64,000 nucleotides of DNA from Buddleja alternifolia (lineage: Eukaryota > Streptophyta > Magnoliopsida > Lamiales > Scrophulariaceae). The position numbers and the translations under genes are program-made. Positions 20,910 through 33,346 of the stretch are shown piece by piece; position 1 is the stretch's first letter, and each line of letters begins with the position of its first letter. Location of the stretch: positions 21,622,568-21,686,567 of the forward strand of contig CM033400.1 in NCBI GenBank assembly GCA_019426215.1, given 5' to 3'. The notes under the pieces were generated by a model. It worked only from the letters and a program-made list of their open reading frames with translations. It had not been told where the DNA came from and searched no databases.

Positions 20910-22445
20910 AGTTAGAAGTTTATGTTAGACCCCAAAATATGTAAGTTTGATTTTAATAGAAATCATGTATAGTCTTTGAAGCATTAGATTTGTAATAGGC
21001 TTTATAGGCTTCGTTCTGTTTTATTCTAGATTGTTAGGTTAAGAAGTCTTAGACTAAGCGTCTGATGAATTCTGAGTGAGCTTGTCAGTAGTTAAGTTTG
21101 AAGACTCAAGCGCCTGAAGTCGGAATGAAGATGAAGTTTCCAAGCGTCTAAATATCCAGGTATATCAAGCGTTACCTTTTTAGGCGGAAGCAAATTCAAG
21201 AATGGATAAGCGTCTATCAATGATGGATTCCACCTTAATTTATTTCCAAGTCCAAAAGGAGTTTAATGCAAATATTCTCGGTGCATTAAATGTCAACAGG
21301 TATTTAAATCAAATACATTAAATGCTGATAAGAGCATTAAATGTGATGAACACTTTCAGACGTACAGAGAAACCACCCTATTGGACTGTCAACTTTTCAC
21401 AGACTGCAGCACCAACTTTTGTGCAGCAGATTTTCAAGAAAAAGGAAAAAAGTTGTTCACTCGCGGAAGTGAGAGACACGCGCCTATGCATGTGTCAAAT
21501 GGACACTTTTTCCAAGGATGTCTATAAATAGGACTTCAACAACAAGCGAAAAACATCGATCAATTCCAAGCGAAATTGTTGTTGCATTGAAGTCTCATTC
21601 CTTAAACTCTCAGAAAAGCCAGGATACTCAAGTAAACATTCTCCTTGCTTTTCTTCAAATTCTTGAGACATTCAACCAATATCTCAAGCATTCTTTTCGA
21701 AGAAATCCACACTACTATTGAGATATTCACAAGTTGTTTGAACTTCATCAAAATCAAACAGACCGTTTAGAAAAACCCCATCCAAGCCTTGCAATCTGTG
21801 TGAAGTCGAAGTTGGATACTTGCATTATTTTTGGGTGAAAGAAGTAAGGGGATAGAAGTGACTTGGAGCAGAAATCTGTGTGATCAAAGAGCTCAAATCA
21901 TCAACATCCATCTCTCCCTAATTTGTAGAAGTTTCTGTGTGATTCTTTGAGAACCATCTTAGTGGATTGCCTCCAAGTGTTCGAGGAGAAGAAGGACGTA
22001 GTTGGGATTATACCACCCAATGAACCTTACAAATATCTTGCTTTTAACTTTACAGTCATTCTTCATTTTATTATATCTTTGTATAAAACTATTAAGTAAA
22101 ACTCAAGAGAACACTAAGCAACTAAAACATTTTTCTTGTGACGCTAAAGCTTTAAAAAAAGGAGGACTCTAAAATTATTCCGCTGTGCTAATGCTGATTA
22201 AAGAACGGAACGCTTAAACCTATTTGGTTAAAGTATTCTAATCTTAAAGTCTAAGTTAACTTTCTAAAACAGTCTTCATCAGACGCTTGGCCTAAGCTTC
22301 TATATTTGAAGTAAACGCTTAGTGAAGCGTCTACATTTCAAGCGTTCAAAATATTTTAATACGAATTAATTTGAAGTCAAAAAAGACTTCAAGGTCTATT
22401 TAACCTTCCCTTCTAGACCCTATCGTATGCCATTTGGGACCAACA
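20910..22445 (+). repeat. B 5' LTR (start deleted)
   Basis: Matches the 3' LTR from AGTTTATGTTAGACC (20919) to GGGACCAACA (22445). The 3' LTR has about 39 more bases after its TGTTAG; here AGTTAG joins AGTTTATG directly, as if a segment between two TTAG copies were lost. TATA box at 21523-21530. Several substitutions separate the two LTRs. Confidence 0.85.
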
Positions 22446-22447
22446 AG

Positions 22448-22461
22448 TGGTATCAGAGCAG
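22448..22461 (+). other. B primer-binding site
   Basis: TGGTATCAGAGCAG, two bases after the LTR end, complementary to the 3' end of plant initiator tRNA-Met. Confidence 0.9.
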
Positions 22462-22548
22462 TTAAAGTTGAATTTTTTTTTAATTTCCAAGCGTAACTGC
22501 TTGTTTAGATCCCGTTTTCAAAATCTAGTTGCTTTCAGTTTGTCTTTC

Positions 22549-24742
22549 ATGGCATTTTCTAAAGTTCCTAAGTTGACTGAGTAAACTATGACTCATGGAA
22601 GGTCAAAGATTTTACGTATCTTTGTTCATGTGATGACGAAATGTGCGATATTATTTCAGATGGACCAATACAAATTCTAAAGATTATTACCAGAGCACCT
22701 GGAGCCACAGAAGAAACTCCAGATGGCTATGTTGAGAAGCCTAAACAAGAATGGTCCACTGATGAACGTCGAAGAGCAAATCTAGACAATGTTGGTCGAA
22801 ATGCTTTGTATACAGCTATTGGTGACAACGAATTTATTCAACAAAGTTAAATCATGTAATACCAATAAAGAAATCTGGGATAAGTTGGCTATAATCTGTG
22901 GTGGTTCAGCTCAGAGTAAAGAGAACAAGCTTTCTATTGCCAAGGAAAGATTTAACAGTTTTAAGATGTTACCTAACGAGACCGTAGAGCAATTGGACAT
23001 AAGATTCATAGCTCTTGTTATGGAACTTACGTCGTTGGGAATGAATTTGCAAAATAGAGAAATGGTGGTTAAGATTTTCAGAAGTATACCTAGTAGATTT
23101 TTGATGAAGACAACCGCAATGAGAGAATCTAATATGTTGGATCTTTTGAGTCCAGAAGATGCCTTTTCAGAACTCAAGGCATTTGAGTTTGAGTTAAATT
23201 CGGCCAGTGATGTTGTGAGTAGTCCAGTAATTGAGTCTGGAGCGCTCGTAGCATCAATCAAGGGTAAATTGGGTAATAAGGTAAAAGGTTCAGATATCAG
23301 TGAGGATGAGGAACTAACACTTCTAAATAGATTCAGAAAGTTCTTGAGATATGAAAAGAAAGGAAATAGTCCTAAGCATCAAGGACACAGTTCATATCAA
23401 GCGCCTGCTCCACTACATCAACAGTTTCAAGCACCTCAGTATTCTATTCCTACATCCCAAGCGCATGTTCAGTACCAAGCGTTTGCTCAAAATCTCTCAG
23501 CGCCAGTGGTCTCAAAACCACAAAATGCAACATTAACAAATGAACAAAAGATGAAAACTAATCTTTGTTATAACTTCAGGAAACCAGGGCACTACTAGGT
23601 AAATTGCCCTTATCCAAACGTATCTATGCCCTCAAGGCAGGATTACTTGGATAGAAACCAATTTAGGAGTAACCTTCGTCAACAAGGTTTGCTAGCGGAA
23701 TCAGAACAGACATCCGCACCAAAAGATTTGGAGTCTTCAGAAAAGAGTAGTGATGATGATGAGCCAGTGGATGATTCAGCGCTGATTTGTCTCATGGCCA
23801 GAGATGATGAAGAATCTCCTGAGGTAGATGCTGAATTATCTCTTCCTCTTGCTTATGAAGAATTGCTTGGCAAAGTCAGAGAATATTATAAGGATTACCA
23901 AGATGCCGCCAAATTATACCAAAATCACTTTGATATTATTTCATCGCTCAAAAGTGATAAAGTGACGCTCAAAGCAGAGTTGCAAGTTCAGCAACAGTGC
24001 ATTGAGAAAAACCAATCGCTTGAGAGTGAAATAATCCAGTTGAAAAGTGATCTTGATATGATAGTCAAGAGAGAAGCTGAGCTGATTGCTAAACTTGCTA
24101 AATCAGAACAACTCGTCTCATCATTGTCTAAAGCGTCAAGAAAGCTAGACAATGTGACTAAGGTAACAAGGTTATTTGGGGAAAATACCGGTTTAGGATG
24201 CAATAAATTCGGTAAACAACCAAACAAATGAAATGTTATGTCAAACAACAAAGGAAACGGTATGTTCTTTGTTAAAGAAGGTTCACAAAAACAAACGCGA
24301 AATGAACCAAGCGACAATGGTAAGAGGCCAAATGAGAAAGCTAAAGCTGACTCAGGCAAAGAAAAGGCGAGAGCGAATGATTCACAAAGAAAGGTCCATC
24401 CAAATGCTCAAAAGGCTAAGGATGAACCTAAACACTGTGAATCAAGCGCTAAGCGTCCAGCATCAAAAGTGCACCCTAAGCCAGCACCAAGGAAATACCA
24501 GCATCAATATCCACAACGGTCTAGATCATATTATCGCTACTATGATGATTATAACTATAACTATGATTATAATTACTATTATAATGGAGGATATTACTAT
24601 ACACCCAAAGAATACACATAGCAAAATGTGAAACCCAAGAAGGCCAGTTATTCTTCCAATGAAGACTAGGCAAATATGGGTTCCTAAAGTTCTAATTCAA
24701 TCTAACAATGCTACTAATGGTAAAGGACCCAAGCAACAATGG
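22549..24742 (+). pseudogene. gag: B gag
   Basis: Starts MAFSKVPKLTE 100 bases after the LTR; a frameshift follows at the TAA, then NYDSWKVKDF and DGPIQILK. After another shift near 22845 come the copia gag core KEIWDKLAIICGGSAQSKENKL and ETVEQLDIRF, LVMELTSLGMNLQNREMVVK and TTAMRESNMLDLLSPEDAF. The zinc knuckle reads CYNFRKPGHY then a stop at 23596, so its second cysteine is lost. Next are an acidic and coiled-coil region (23626-24170) and a basic, then Tyr/Asn-rich tail (24240-24618), ending QQWVPKQK. At least four frame breaks. Confidence 0.85.
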
Positions 24743-24780
24743 GTACCTAAACAAAAATAGAACTTCCCTTTTGATTGTAG
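24743..24780 (+). promoter_or_regulatory. 38-nt gag/pol boundary spacer between GTACCT repeats
   Basis: Counterpart of 9243-9281 in A. Begins GTACCTAAAC, has one in-frame TAG, then CTTCCCTTTT, and ends TTGTAG before a second GTACCTAGA. Because it is one base shorter than in A, gag and pol are in different frames here but in the same frame in A; leaving the spacer out would make them continuous in both. Confidence 0.5.
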
Positions 24781-26094
24781 GTACCTAGAGCTAAAGCCAA
24801 TACATCTGTTTGGTACTTCGATAGTGGATCGTCAAGGCACATGACTGGTTCCAATGATCTTTTGATGAACTATCGAGCTGCCAATGGTCCTCAGGTTGTA
24901 TTTGGTGACAACTCCAAAGGTAAAACCAAAGGTATAGGTACTGTGCATAGGGGGGAACATCATGATAAGTGATGTTTATTATGTTGAGGGTCTAACGCAC
25001 AATTTATTGAGCATAAGTCAATTTTGTGATAAAGACTTTGAAGTCATATTCTCAAGTGACTGTTGCTATATAAATGACGCTAATACCAAGTCTACTAAAT
25101 TGAAAGGTAAAAGAACAAACAATGTATATTTGGTAGATTGTGGTTCAACACTTGATAACAGTCCAACTTGTTTTGTTGCTAAAAATGAATCTAAAACGGG
25201 TTGGTTATGGCATAGAAAAATGAATCACCTCAATTTCAAGACAATCTCTCAGCTTATAAATCTAAATCTTGTAGAGGGATTACCAAAAGAACCATTTCAC
25301 AAGGATCGCCTTTGTGACGCTTGTCAAATGGGCAAACAAGTCAAATCATCCTTCAAGAGAAAACCTCATCTATCTACCTCTAGGATACTTGAACTACTTC
25401 ACATGGATCTGTTTGGACCCGTTCAAACTATCAGTGTGAGTGGTAAAAAGTATACTTTGGTGATAGTGGATGATTTCTCTCGATTCACTTGGGTGGAATT
25501 CCTTTCATCCAAAGATGAAACATGTGACAAGTTAACAACGCTTATTCGGCAACTTCAAACATTGAAAATCTTAAAGTTGCAAGAATAAGAAGCGATCACG
25601 GTACTAAGTTTACTAACAAGGTTGTTAAGAAGTTTTGTGCAGAGAATGGAGTACATCATGAGTATTCAGCTCCCAGAACTCCCCAACTGAATGGTGTTGC
25701 TGAGCACCGAAATAGAACGCTCAAGGAAGCTGCTAGGACAATGTTAACAGAGTCCAAGCTTGCTCCTAGGTTTTGGGTCAAAGTGATCAATATTGCTTGT
25801 TACACTTAAAAACGTTGCATGATCAACAAACAGCATGGGAAAACTCCTTATGAACTGTGGAAGTGACGTAAGCCAAATGTTTCATACTTTCATGTTTTTG
25901 GTTTTAAATGTTTTATCCATAATAATGGATCCTAAAGCCTAAAGACATTTGATCCTAAAGCGGATGAGGGAATCTTTCTAAGCTACGCCAAAAATGGAAA
26001 GAATTTTTGCATCTTAAACAAGATCAAATCGAAGGTTGAAGAATCTATTCATGTTGTTTTTGATGATGCTAATCAAGAACCGGGTAAGGTTAAT
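24781..26094 (+). pseudogene. pol: B protease and integrase
   Basis: Protease WYFDSGSSRHMTG; a frameshift in a G run near 24952; then pre-integrase (WLWHRKMNHLNF, LCDACQMGKQ) and integrase core (LLHMDLFGPVQ, VDDFSRFTWVEFL) to a one-base deletion near 25570. After it RSDHGTKF and APRTPQLNGVAEHRNRTL are still readable, so the D, D and E positions survive, unlike in A. Stops at about 25807 and 25864 follow. Confidence 0.85.
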
Positions 26095-28016
26095 ATGAAT
26101 GATATAGGATTTGAAGATCTATGTCATCAAGCGTCTAAGATTACCATTAACAATGATAGTAACGAAGATGATGAGATCTCAGTGCCACTTCCTAAGATTA
26201 CTCGTGAGGATATTTCGGATAACAATGCAAGATCTACTAATGATCATAAAGAAAGTGATCATCGAGAGCAAACAAGGATTGGTGAACTTGAAGCGCCTAC
26301 GCAAGAGAGAAGTCAAGCGTCTGATCGTCAAGCGCCTGCTCAACCTCTTAACCCATTCCAACCAGACAGACTATGGCTGTGTGATCATCCACCTGAGCAG
26401 ATTATTGGAGATATTGAAGCCCCTGTTAGGACTAGAGCCGCTACATTTAATGAGGCTATGTTTGCAAGTTTTTTTTATCTCAAATGGAACCTAAGAAAGT
26501 GGAAGAAGCGCTAAGTGATCCAAGTTGGATTGAAGCCATGCAAGAAGAGCTAAATCAATTCGAGCGTAGTAAGGTTTGGACGCTAGTACCAAGACCAACT
26601 CACCAAGGAGTTTTTGGAACTAGATGGGTATATAGAAACAAGATGGATGAGAATCGCATTGTGATAAGGAACAAGGCTAGACTCGTTGCTCAAGGATATT
26701 GTCAAGAAGAGGGAATTGACTTTGATGAGACATATGCTCCTATCGCCCGTCTTGAAGCAATTCGTATGTTTCTAGCGTATGCAGCGTTCAACAAATTTAC
26801 AGTGTATCAAATGGATGTGAAGAGTGCTTTCCTGAATGGTAAACTCCAAGAAGAAGTATATGTGGAGCAACCACAGGGATTCATCAACAACCATGGTAAG
26901 GGTATGGTTTACAAGCTAGATAAAGCACTTTATGGGCTCAAGCAAGCACCCCGAGCATGGTATGACACTCTCTCTATCTTTCTTATTGGTAAAGGATTTT
27001 CAAAAGGCAGCGTTGATACAACGTTACTTAAAATTACCAATGATGAAGATATTCTCTTAGTCCAAATTTATGTTGATGATATTATATTTGGCTCTACTAA
27101 TAAGCGCCTGTGTGAGAAATTTTCAAAAATGATGCAAGAACAATTTGAAATGAGCATGATGGGTGAATTAACTTTTTTCTTAGGATTACATGTTAAACAA
27201 ATCCCTAATGGCATATTTATTAACCAAGCTAAATATACAAGAGATATGATTAAGAAATTTGGTATGCAAAATCCATCATATTCAAAAATTCCAATGAGCC
27301 AAACGCTTAAGTTAGATAAAGATGAAAGTGGAAAGAATATTGATATCACTAATTATAGAGGTATCATTGGATCACTTCTTTATCTTACTGCTAGTAGACC
27401 TGATATTATATTTTTGGTATGCATGTGTACACGGTTTCAAGCCGATCCTAAAGAGTCACACTTAATTGCTGCCAAAAAGATCCTTAAATACTTAAAAGAC
27501 ACACAAAATGTGGGCTTATGGTATCCTTGGGACTCTCCTTTTGAACTAATTGGTTACTCAGATGCAGATTTTGCAGGCTGCAAGATAGATCGTAAGAGTA
27601 CTAGAGGTACATGTCAATTTCTAGGTGATAGGTTAGTTTCATGGCATAGTAAGAAACAACAATCCATAGCTACCTCTACTGCTGAAGCTGAGTATGTAGC
27701 TGCAGGAAGTTGTTGTGCACAAGTGTTATGGATGAGGCAACAACTTAGAGATTATGGTATAATCCTAGGTCCAACCCCCATTCATTGTGATAACCAAAGA
27801 AATCTAGCCATGACTCAAAATCCTGTTTTTCACTCCAGAACCAAACATATTGACATTAGATACCATTTTCTGCATAACCATATTCAAAAGAAAGATATCT
27901 CCATGCATTTTATTGGAACTGACAAACAATTGACAAATATCTTCACCAAAGCACTCAACGAACAACGTTTTCTCACTTTGAGAAGTGAATTAGGTATGAT
28001 TGATTTAAACGCTTAA
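26095..28016 (+). pseudogene. pol: B reverse transcriptase and RNase H
   Basis: The acidic linker is open (26095-26514), then a frameshift in a T run near 26475, and a 510-codon frame from 26484 that is intact through RT ([58 protein letters not shown]) and RNase H ([66 protein letters not shown]). The longest intact pol stretch of the family in the window. Confidence 0.9.
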
Positions 28017-28833
28017 TCATTATGCATCATATTTTATTAGACATATGATTTATTATTTATGTCGAAAAGATTCTGAAAAGTTGTTTAAGTAATCAAACTT
28101 AAGGGGAACCTTAAAATTGTACTTGAAATATATTCCAAGCGTCAATGATCAAAAACTTTCATATGCATGATCATCAACGCTCAGAATTATTTATGCCAAA
28201 TGTGTTGACGCTAAAGTATAAAAGTATCTTGATTTCAAGCATCAATATAAATTTAACAACGATGGTATCTGTTAAGCATTGAACATATCCCACTCAAAAC
28301 TTAATATAAAATTATTTATAAAACTCATGCATAAATTTTACAAGCTTCTTGAAGTAGTGGATAGACTCAACAGTCTATGTTGTACTCTATCTACACGCTT
28401 CCATCACATCAAACTGGTGGGTAATCAAAACTTTTCAAAATGGCAATTCAGAAATAGCACGTGTCTATGTATGTGTCAGTGTATAATTAGACGCGTGCAT
28501 TACACTCTGAAAATCCCAAACGTTTTTCAAAATTTAACTCTCAGATGTCAGATCATTATATATGGGAGTAACCAAATGTAACTTCTCTCTCTTACACAAA
28601 ACTCGCATCTTCAGTTAATCTTTTCATGGCTGAGATTCAAAATCAACAGAAAGTCTTTACACGTGTCTAAATCCTACAGCGACTAGAAAACACAAGTTTC
28701 AAAATTTTTCTTCTGTGTTATTTAAAACACAATTTTTGCAGAAAATTATTTACTTTACTCTCTGCAAATTTTACTCTTTCTCTCTCTCTTTCAAAGCAAA
28801 AGAAAACATCTCAGTTCATCTCTTTGACTGAAA
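28017..28833 (+). other. B spacer between pol and ORF3
   Basis: Non-coding, aligned with 12518-13370 of A. One of the two extra polypurine tracts is kept as CTTAAGGGGAACC (about 28099-28111); the first is deleted. CT-rich leader before the ORF3 start. Confidence 0.6.
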
Positions 28834-30198
28834 ATGACACCAAAGAAATCTGCTTCTACATTGGCTGAGCCCATCATCAAGGTGACTGAAGGCCTTGTTA
28901 TAGATTGGAAATTTCTGTATGAACAACCTCAGATCAACCTAACTGATATGATGGACATGGTAACCAAGGATGGGCTCAAAACTTTCATTACTAAGTATTC
29001 CTATCTGTTTCCAACGGAAGTCGACATCTTCTGGAAAACTGCTAAACTCTCTGCAGACAAGAAGTCTATCTCTTGTCTCATCCCTATGTCCAAGAAGGAG
29101 ACACCAAAGGAATTTGTTTTGACTGCTGCTTCCATTGCTAAGAACTTCAATCTCCCAAATGAGGGTGAGGCATTGGATTGCGTCACTTTGAATGAAATCA
29201 AAGAAGTATGGACAACTATGAGTGCTTATGAAGGTGTACCCTACAAACAACACTTTGAGAAGAAAGATCTGGTATCCAAATATCGACTGTTGGCTGACTT
29301 CTACAGCAAGATTATAGAATGCGGAGTGGGTACCTTTGATAAGGTGAACCCAGTGCAATTTCAGATGATGACGGCGATACTCCTCAATCTTAAGATAAAC
29401 TGGAGTGAGTATGTATATGGAAGGTTTAGAGACTGCTTAAGCGCCCAAAATAAACCTTATAGGCTCATTTTGAGCGATCTATTGTGTCAATCAGATTGTG
29501 TCTACTCATCTGGTCAACCATTGAACAAGACCACGATGCTGGGAAAAAGGATTCTGAACAATCTGTTCAACCCTCCCAAAGTTGGTGGTGCTGCTAGACC
29601 ACTCTCTGAGCATCTGGAAGTACGCGAAGCATCAGATGAAGAAGCTGAGCATCCAGTTCCAAAAGAAGTCGTGAAGCGTCCGATTGCAACAAATAAGAGG
29701 GCTCCTAGAAAGCCCAAGGCTCAAGTCATTCCTTCTCCTCAAAAGAATGATGAGGACACTAATGAGGATGCAGAGGACAAGATTCCTCTCATCAGGCGTA
29801 GGAAGCTGGAAGGAATTATTAAACAAATAAACTTTAAGGAATCATCTACCGCCCCTCCCGCTCCAATGCTCAAGCTTATTGAAGGAGTAAATGTGAAGAA
29901 GATCTTTCAGCGTACCAAGATAAGCAAGCATCAAGCTGCTCCTGGACCTGAGAAGCTTGAGACTTTTGAGCCAAGCGCTCAAGTTGAGCTAAGCACTCAA
30001 GTTGCCAATGAGCCAAGCGCTCAAGTTTCTGTTAAGCCAAGCGCTCACATTGCTGTTGAGACAAGTTCTCAGGGTAAGTTTATTTCTTCCCACAACATGT
30101 CTATTCCTACATCTGTAGAAGATCCTGATCTTATAGAGGATAGTTCATGTGTCACAACTTTAGTTCTAGCTGCTGCTGAAGCATCAACAGACGTCCAT
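28834..30198 (+). pseudogene. B ORF3, N-terminal part (interrupted by LARD1)
   Basis: Open for 455 codons from the ATG at 28834 (MTPKKSASTLAEP), preceded by a CT-rich leader. Contains the globular N-terminal region (VTEGLVIDWKFLYEQPQINL, TDMMDMV, FDKVNPVQFQMMTAILLNL), a basic stretch KKRAPRKPKAQ-like (NKRAPRKPKAQ), an acidic stretch, and the SAQV repeats (29970-30075). The frame runs into the LARD1 insertion; the last codons before it, STDVH, continue at 36207. I do not recognise the function with confidence. The N-terminal region faintly resembles a domain often labelled putative plant transposon protein. Confidence 0.8.
30194..30198. repeat. Target site duplication of LARD1, left
   Basis: TCCAT, repeated at 36207-36211. 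The uninterrupted B sequence can be confirmed against A (14720-14740, GATGTCCTCCTGGATG). Confidence 0.95.
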
Positions 30199-31765
30199 TG
30201 ACACGACAAAATCCTAGCAAGAGAACTAGGTCGCGTAAGTAGTAAAGTGGATTTCTAAGTCCGGGGTTATCGTATCCGCAGGGACAACTATAATCTAAGT
30301 ACCGAGACTACTATATTACTCAATTCTAAGTTAAATCTGTCGATAAAAGGTTGATTAACTAATTAATAAATACTAGAAAATATACTAAGGCAACGTCACA
30401 CCAAATAAAGGGAGGAATCAATAGAGAGAAGCGATCAAGGCACATGGTTCAACCAATTATGCATTTCGATTGTGATTTAGGTTCTATTGGATTATTAGAT
30501 TGATTTAGCTAAGGTGAAATTCCCTAACGTACGTACCACCCAATCTCTTGGCATAGCAACCCTACCCTTGGTAACGATTTCTTATATATCTCTATATGAA
30601 ACCCGATTAACGAGGATGCATTTAAGGTCTAGGAATTCCCCACGTGAATGGAAAGCCACCTAAAGAAACCGAGTCTATCTCTAGTCGGTTTAACTATAGG
30701 GTATTCAATGTTTATATCTTCCCTAGGTTATTATCTCTCGATCTCTAACCTAGGCATTTTATCAAACACTTGGTGATCAAGCAAATGTAGCATTGAGATC
30801 AAATATTGAATACATAGCTAAAACCAAAATTAATCCAATAAACACCAACAAATCAACAATCAAAATAACATAAATGGCCTATCCATGGCCTCAATCAAAC
30901 AAATTTAGCTCATATTCATGTCAAAAGTGCAAATATAAATCATACAAGTCATAGGAGATTTGAACAAATTCAAGAAACAAATATGTAAAAACTCCCAAAT
31001 TCTTGTAGAGATGTGGATTCCTTGTTGAATTCTCCATGTTTTAACCTTCAATCTTCTCTTCTAAGCTCCCTCTCTCTCTATTTTCGTGTGGTTGCTGATA
31101 TCCAAGGTGAGTTCGGGTAAAAAATGGCTAAAAGGGGTATTTATAGACCAACCCGCTGTCTCGAACGCCGCAGCGTTCAACATTCTGCTCCTGAACGCCG
31201 CGGCGTTGGTGATGAACGCCGCGGTGTTCCCCTGCTGCTCCGGCCAGTTTTGGTAAACTTCGCATAACTTTCTCTACCGATGTTAGAATACACTGATTCA
31301 AGATTCTGTAGAATCCTAAAACAAATATCTACAACTCTCAAGAAGACACTGGGGCCTAAATCAAATGTTAAAGATGACAAAATCGTCTCACAAGTCACTG
31401 AATGAGAAAACTCCATCGTAAGACATATCTTCCGATGACGTTTTCACCTCCTTCCCTACATATCTGATCTTTGTCTTCAACATAAGAAATGTACCTTTGC
31501 CTCTTATCTTTCCATTGGTATAAGAAGTGTGTAATTTGGACTTGGGTAGAGAAATCTATTCTATAAACTCTAGCACTGCGCACACAGTTTGTATCTTTAT
31601 GCATGATTTATCTTCAATCCTTGTTCTTTTCCTCCAAATGTTATGTTATTCTATAAAATATGAGAAAACAAGGGTCAAAGCATCATATGTGATCAAATTA
31701 TCAAGGAAACAATCAAAACTAAGTCGATAAACGGGGGAAAACTAGTGTAAATATAACATATATCA
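30199..31765 (-). repeat. LARD1 3' LTR (1,567 bp)
   Basis: Matches 34616-36206. Contains three copies of a GC-rich near-palindrome of the form GAACGCCGCGGCGTT (31163-31228). A 24-bp unit present in the other LTR is absent here. Confidence 0.95.
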
Positions 31766-31780
31766 ACTACCCCCAAACTT
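31766..31780 (-). other. LARD1 polypurine tract
   Basis: Minus strand TAAGTTTGGGGGTAGT followed at once by the LTR start TGATATATG. Confidence 0.85.
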
Positions 31781-32389
31781 AGCTTTGATCGTCCTCGATC
31801 AAATACAATCAAGCACACACATGAAGATTGAAATTTTCATTTGCCAATTCATACACACAACAGCCAGCATTATATCTTCAAAATTGATTATGAAAAACTA
31901 CACGATGCTTTTGAACATTCAACAATTTGAAAACCTCACAAAATCTTAGTTTCCATCCCTAAATCATGAACTCCCACGCCCATGTTCATGTCAAGAGCAC
32001 ACTTTAGACAAGATTATGCAAATCAATTGGAAAGTAAAGACATTGAAACAATTCAACATTCATTAACCCATCGGTGTGTATAAAGTGCAAAAGTCACAAT
32101 CAAAAGGTCTTTCCGGTTTGTAACGTAAGGCCAGGTGATGGTTAGGACCGGAAGATACGGATAAAGTGACTAAGTCAAGAGAGCCTATAACTCAAAATCA
32201 TCAATCTAAATTCGCAAATAGACTACATAAACTTTCACAACTTATCACTTATCCCTTTTTCATTCTCTTTTGCCTTTCAACTTACAACCCCCAAACTTGT
32301 TTCTTTTCATATCGGGTTGTACACAGAATTCCAAGCCAAATGATCAAAATGAGTGCCAAGATTCAAGCCTAGTCGAGAGCACAATTTTT

Positions 32390-32429
<40 letters not shown>

Positions 32430-33346
32430 CTCTCGACTATTTGGCCCATTGCCCAAGTTTTCATTTCATCCCCTTTTTTACATAATACTTCAAACCTCAA
32501 ATATCCCAACATGGCCAAAACATCACTATCTAACTCATATACATTCAAATCAAAACAAGGTGACTGCCCATATTTAAGTCAAATGATATGAAGTTCTAAA
32601 CTCTCTTGATTGGGTGCAAGACATTGTTTTTCTTTTAGGGTAGAAGGTGGTTGTCGTGGCTTATGAAATAAAGTCGAATGGTGGTTTCTAGTGTGCTTAG
32701 CACACTCCATTCTTATCAATACGACTCAAATCCAGGTCTAGAGATTATGCAATATAGAGAAGGCCAAAATGTAAGGCTAACAACAATGAAAGATGGCCTA
32801 AATCATTTTATGACTTCACAACATTAAAACACACTTCAAAGTCAACAAAATTGAAAGTCCAAAGTTTTAAATCCTCAAAAAAAGCGCATAAGCATGACTA
32901 AAAAGGGCTTTCAAGTCACAACATATGACATGTTGACCACAGATAAGAAACTTTGACTTCGAGAGAGTGGAGATATTCAAACGCATTATGCTCTTATGCA
33001 AGGGTGCACCAATTCATGAATTCCATATCAACAAGGTTGTACCCCCAAACTTAAATTAAACATTGTCCTCAATGTTCATGAAATAAATGTAATGTAAGAG
33101 GGATAAGCGATACAACCCTGAAATGGAGAGAAACGGAGGGAGCATAGCGGTGGGCTCATATCCCAGGATCAAACTGTGATCAAAACCTGAACGAGAGAAA
33201 ACTCAAAGGAAACCATATCAAATCGAGTCAAGGGGGAAGAAAACAAAACGAAGGCACAAAAGAAAAGAAAGAAAGCAATAAAAGAAACTTGGGTTGCCTC
33301 CCAAGAAGCGCTTGTTTAACGTCATTAGCTCGACTCCTTGCATTGC
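31781..33346 (-). other. LARD1 internal non-coding region
   Basis: No coding region supported. Holds an (AT)n tract at 32394-32426 followed by (TC)n to 32435; the conserved element CATTGAGGACAATG with TAAGTTTGGGGG (33040-33074, minus strand); and, at 33289-33319, the block GCTTCTTGGGAGGCAACC (minus strand), which also occurs in G2 at about 51896-51917 as GCTGCTTGGGAGGCAACC and marks the end of pol in Athila-type elements. Confidence 0.65.

Noticed and set aside
22641..22850. Separate small gene of 69 codons
   Set aside because: It is the N-terminal part of B gag cut by frameshifts.
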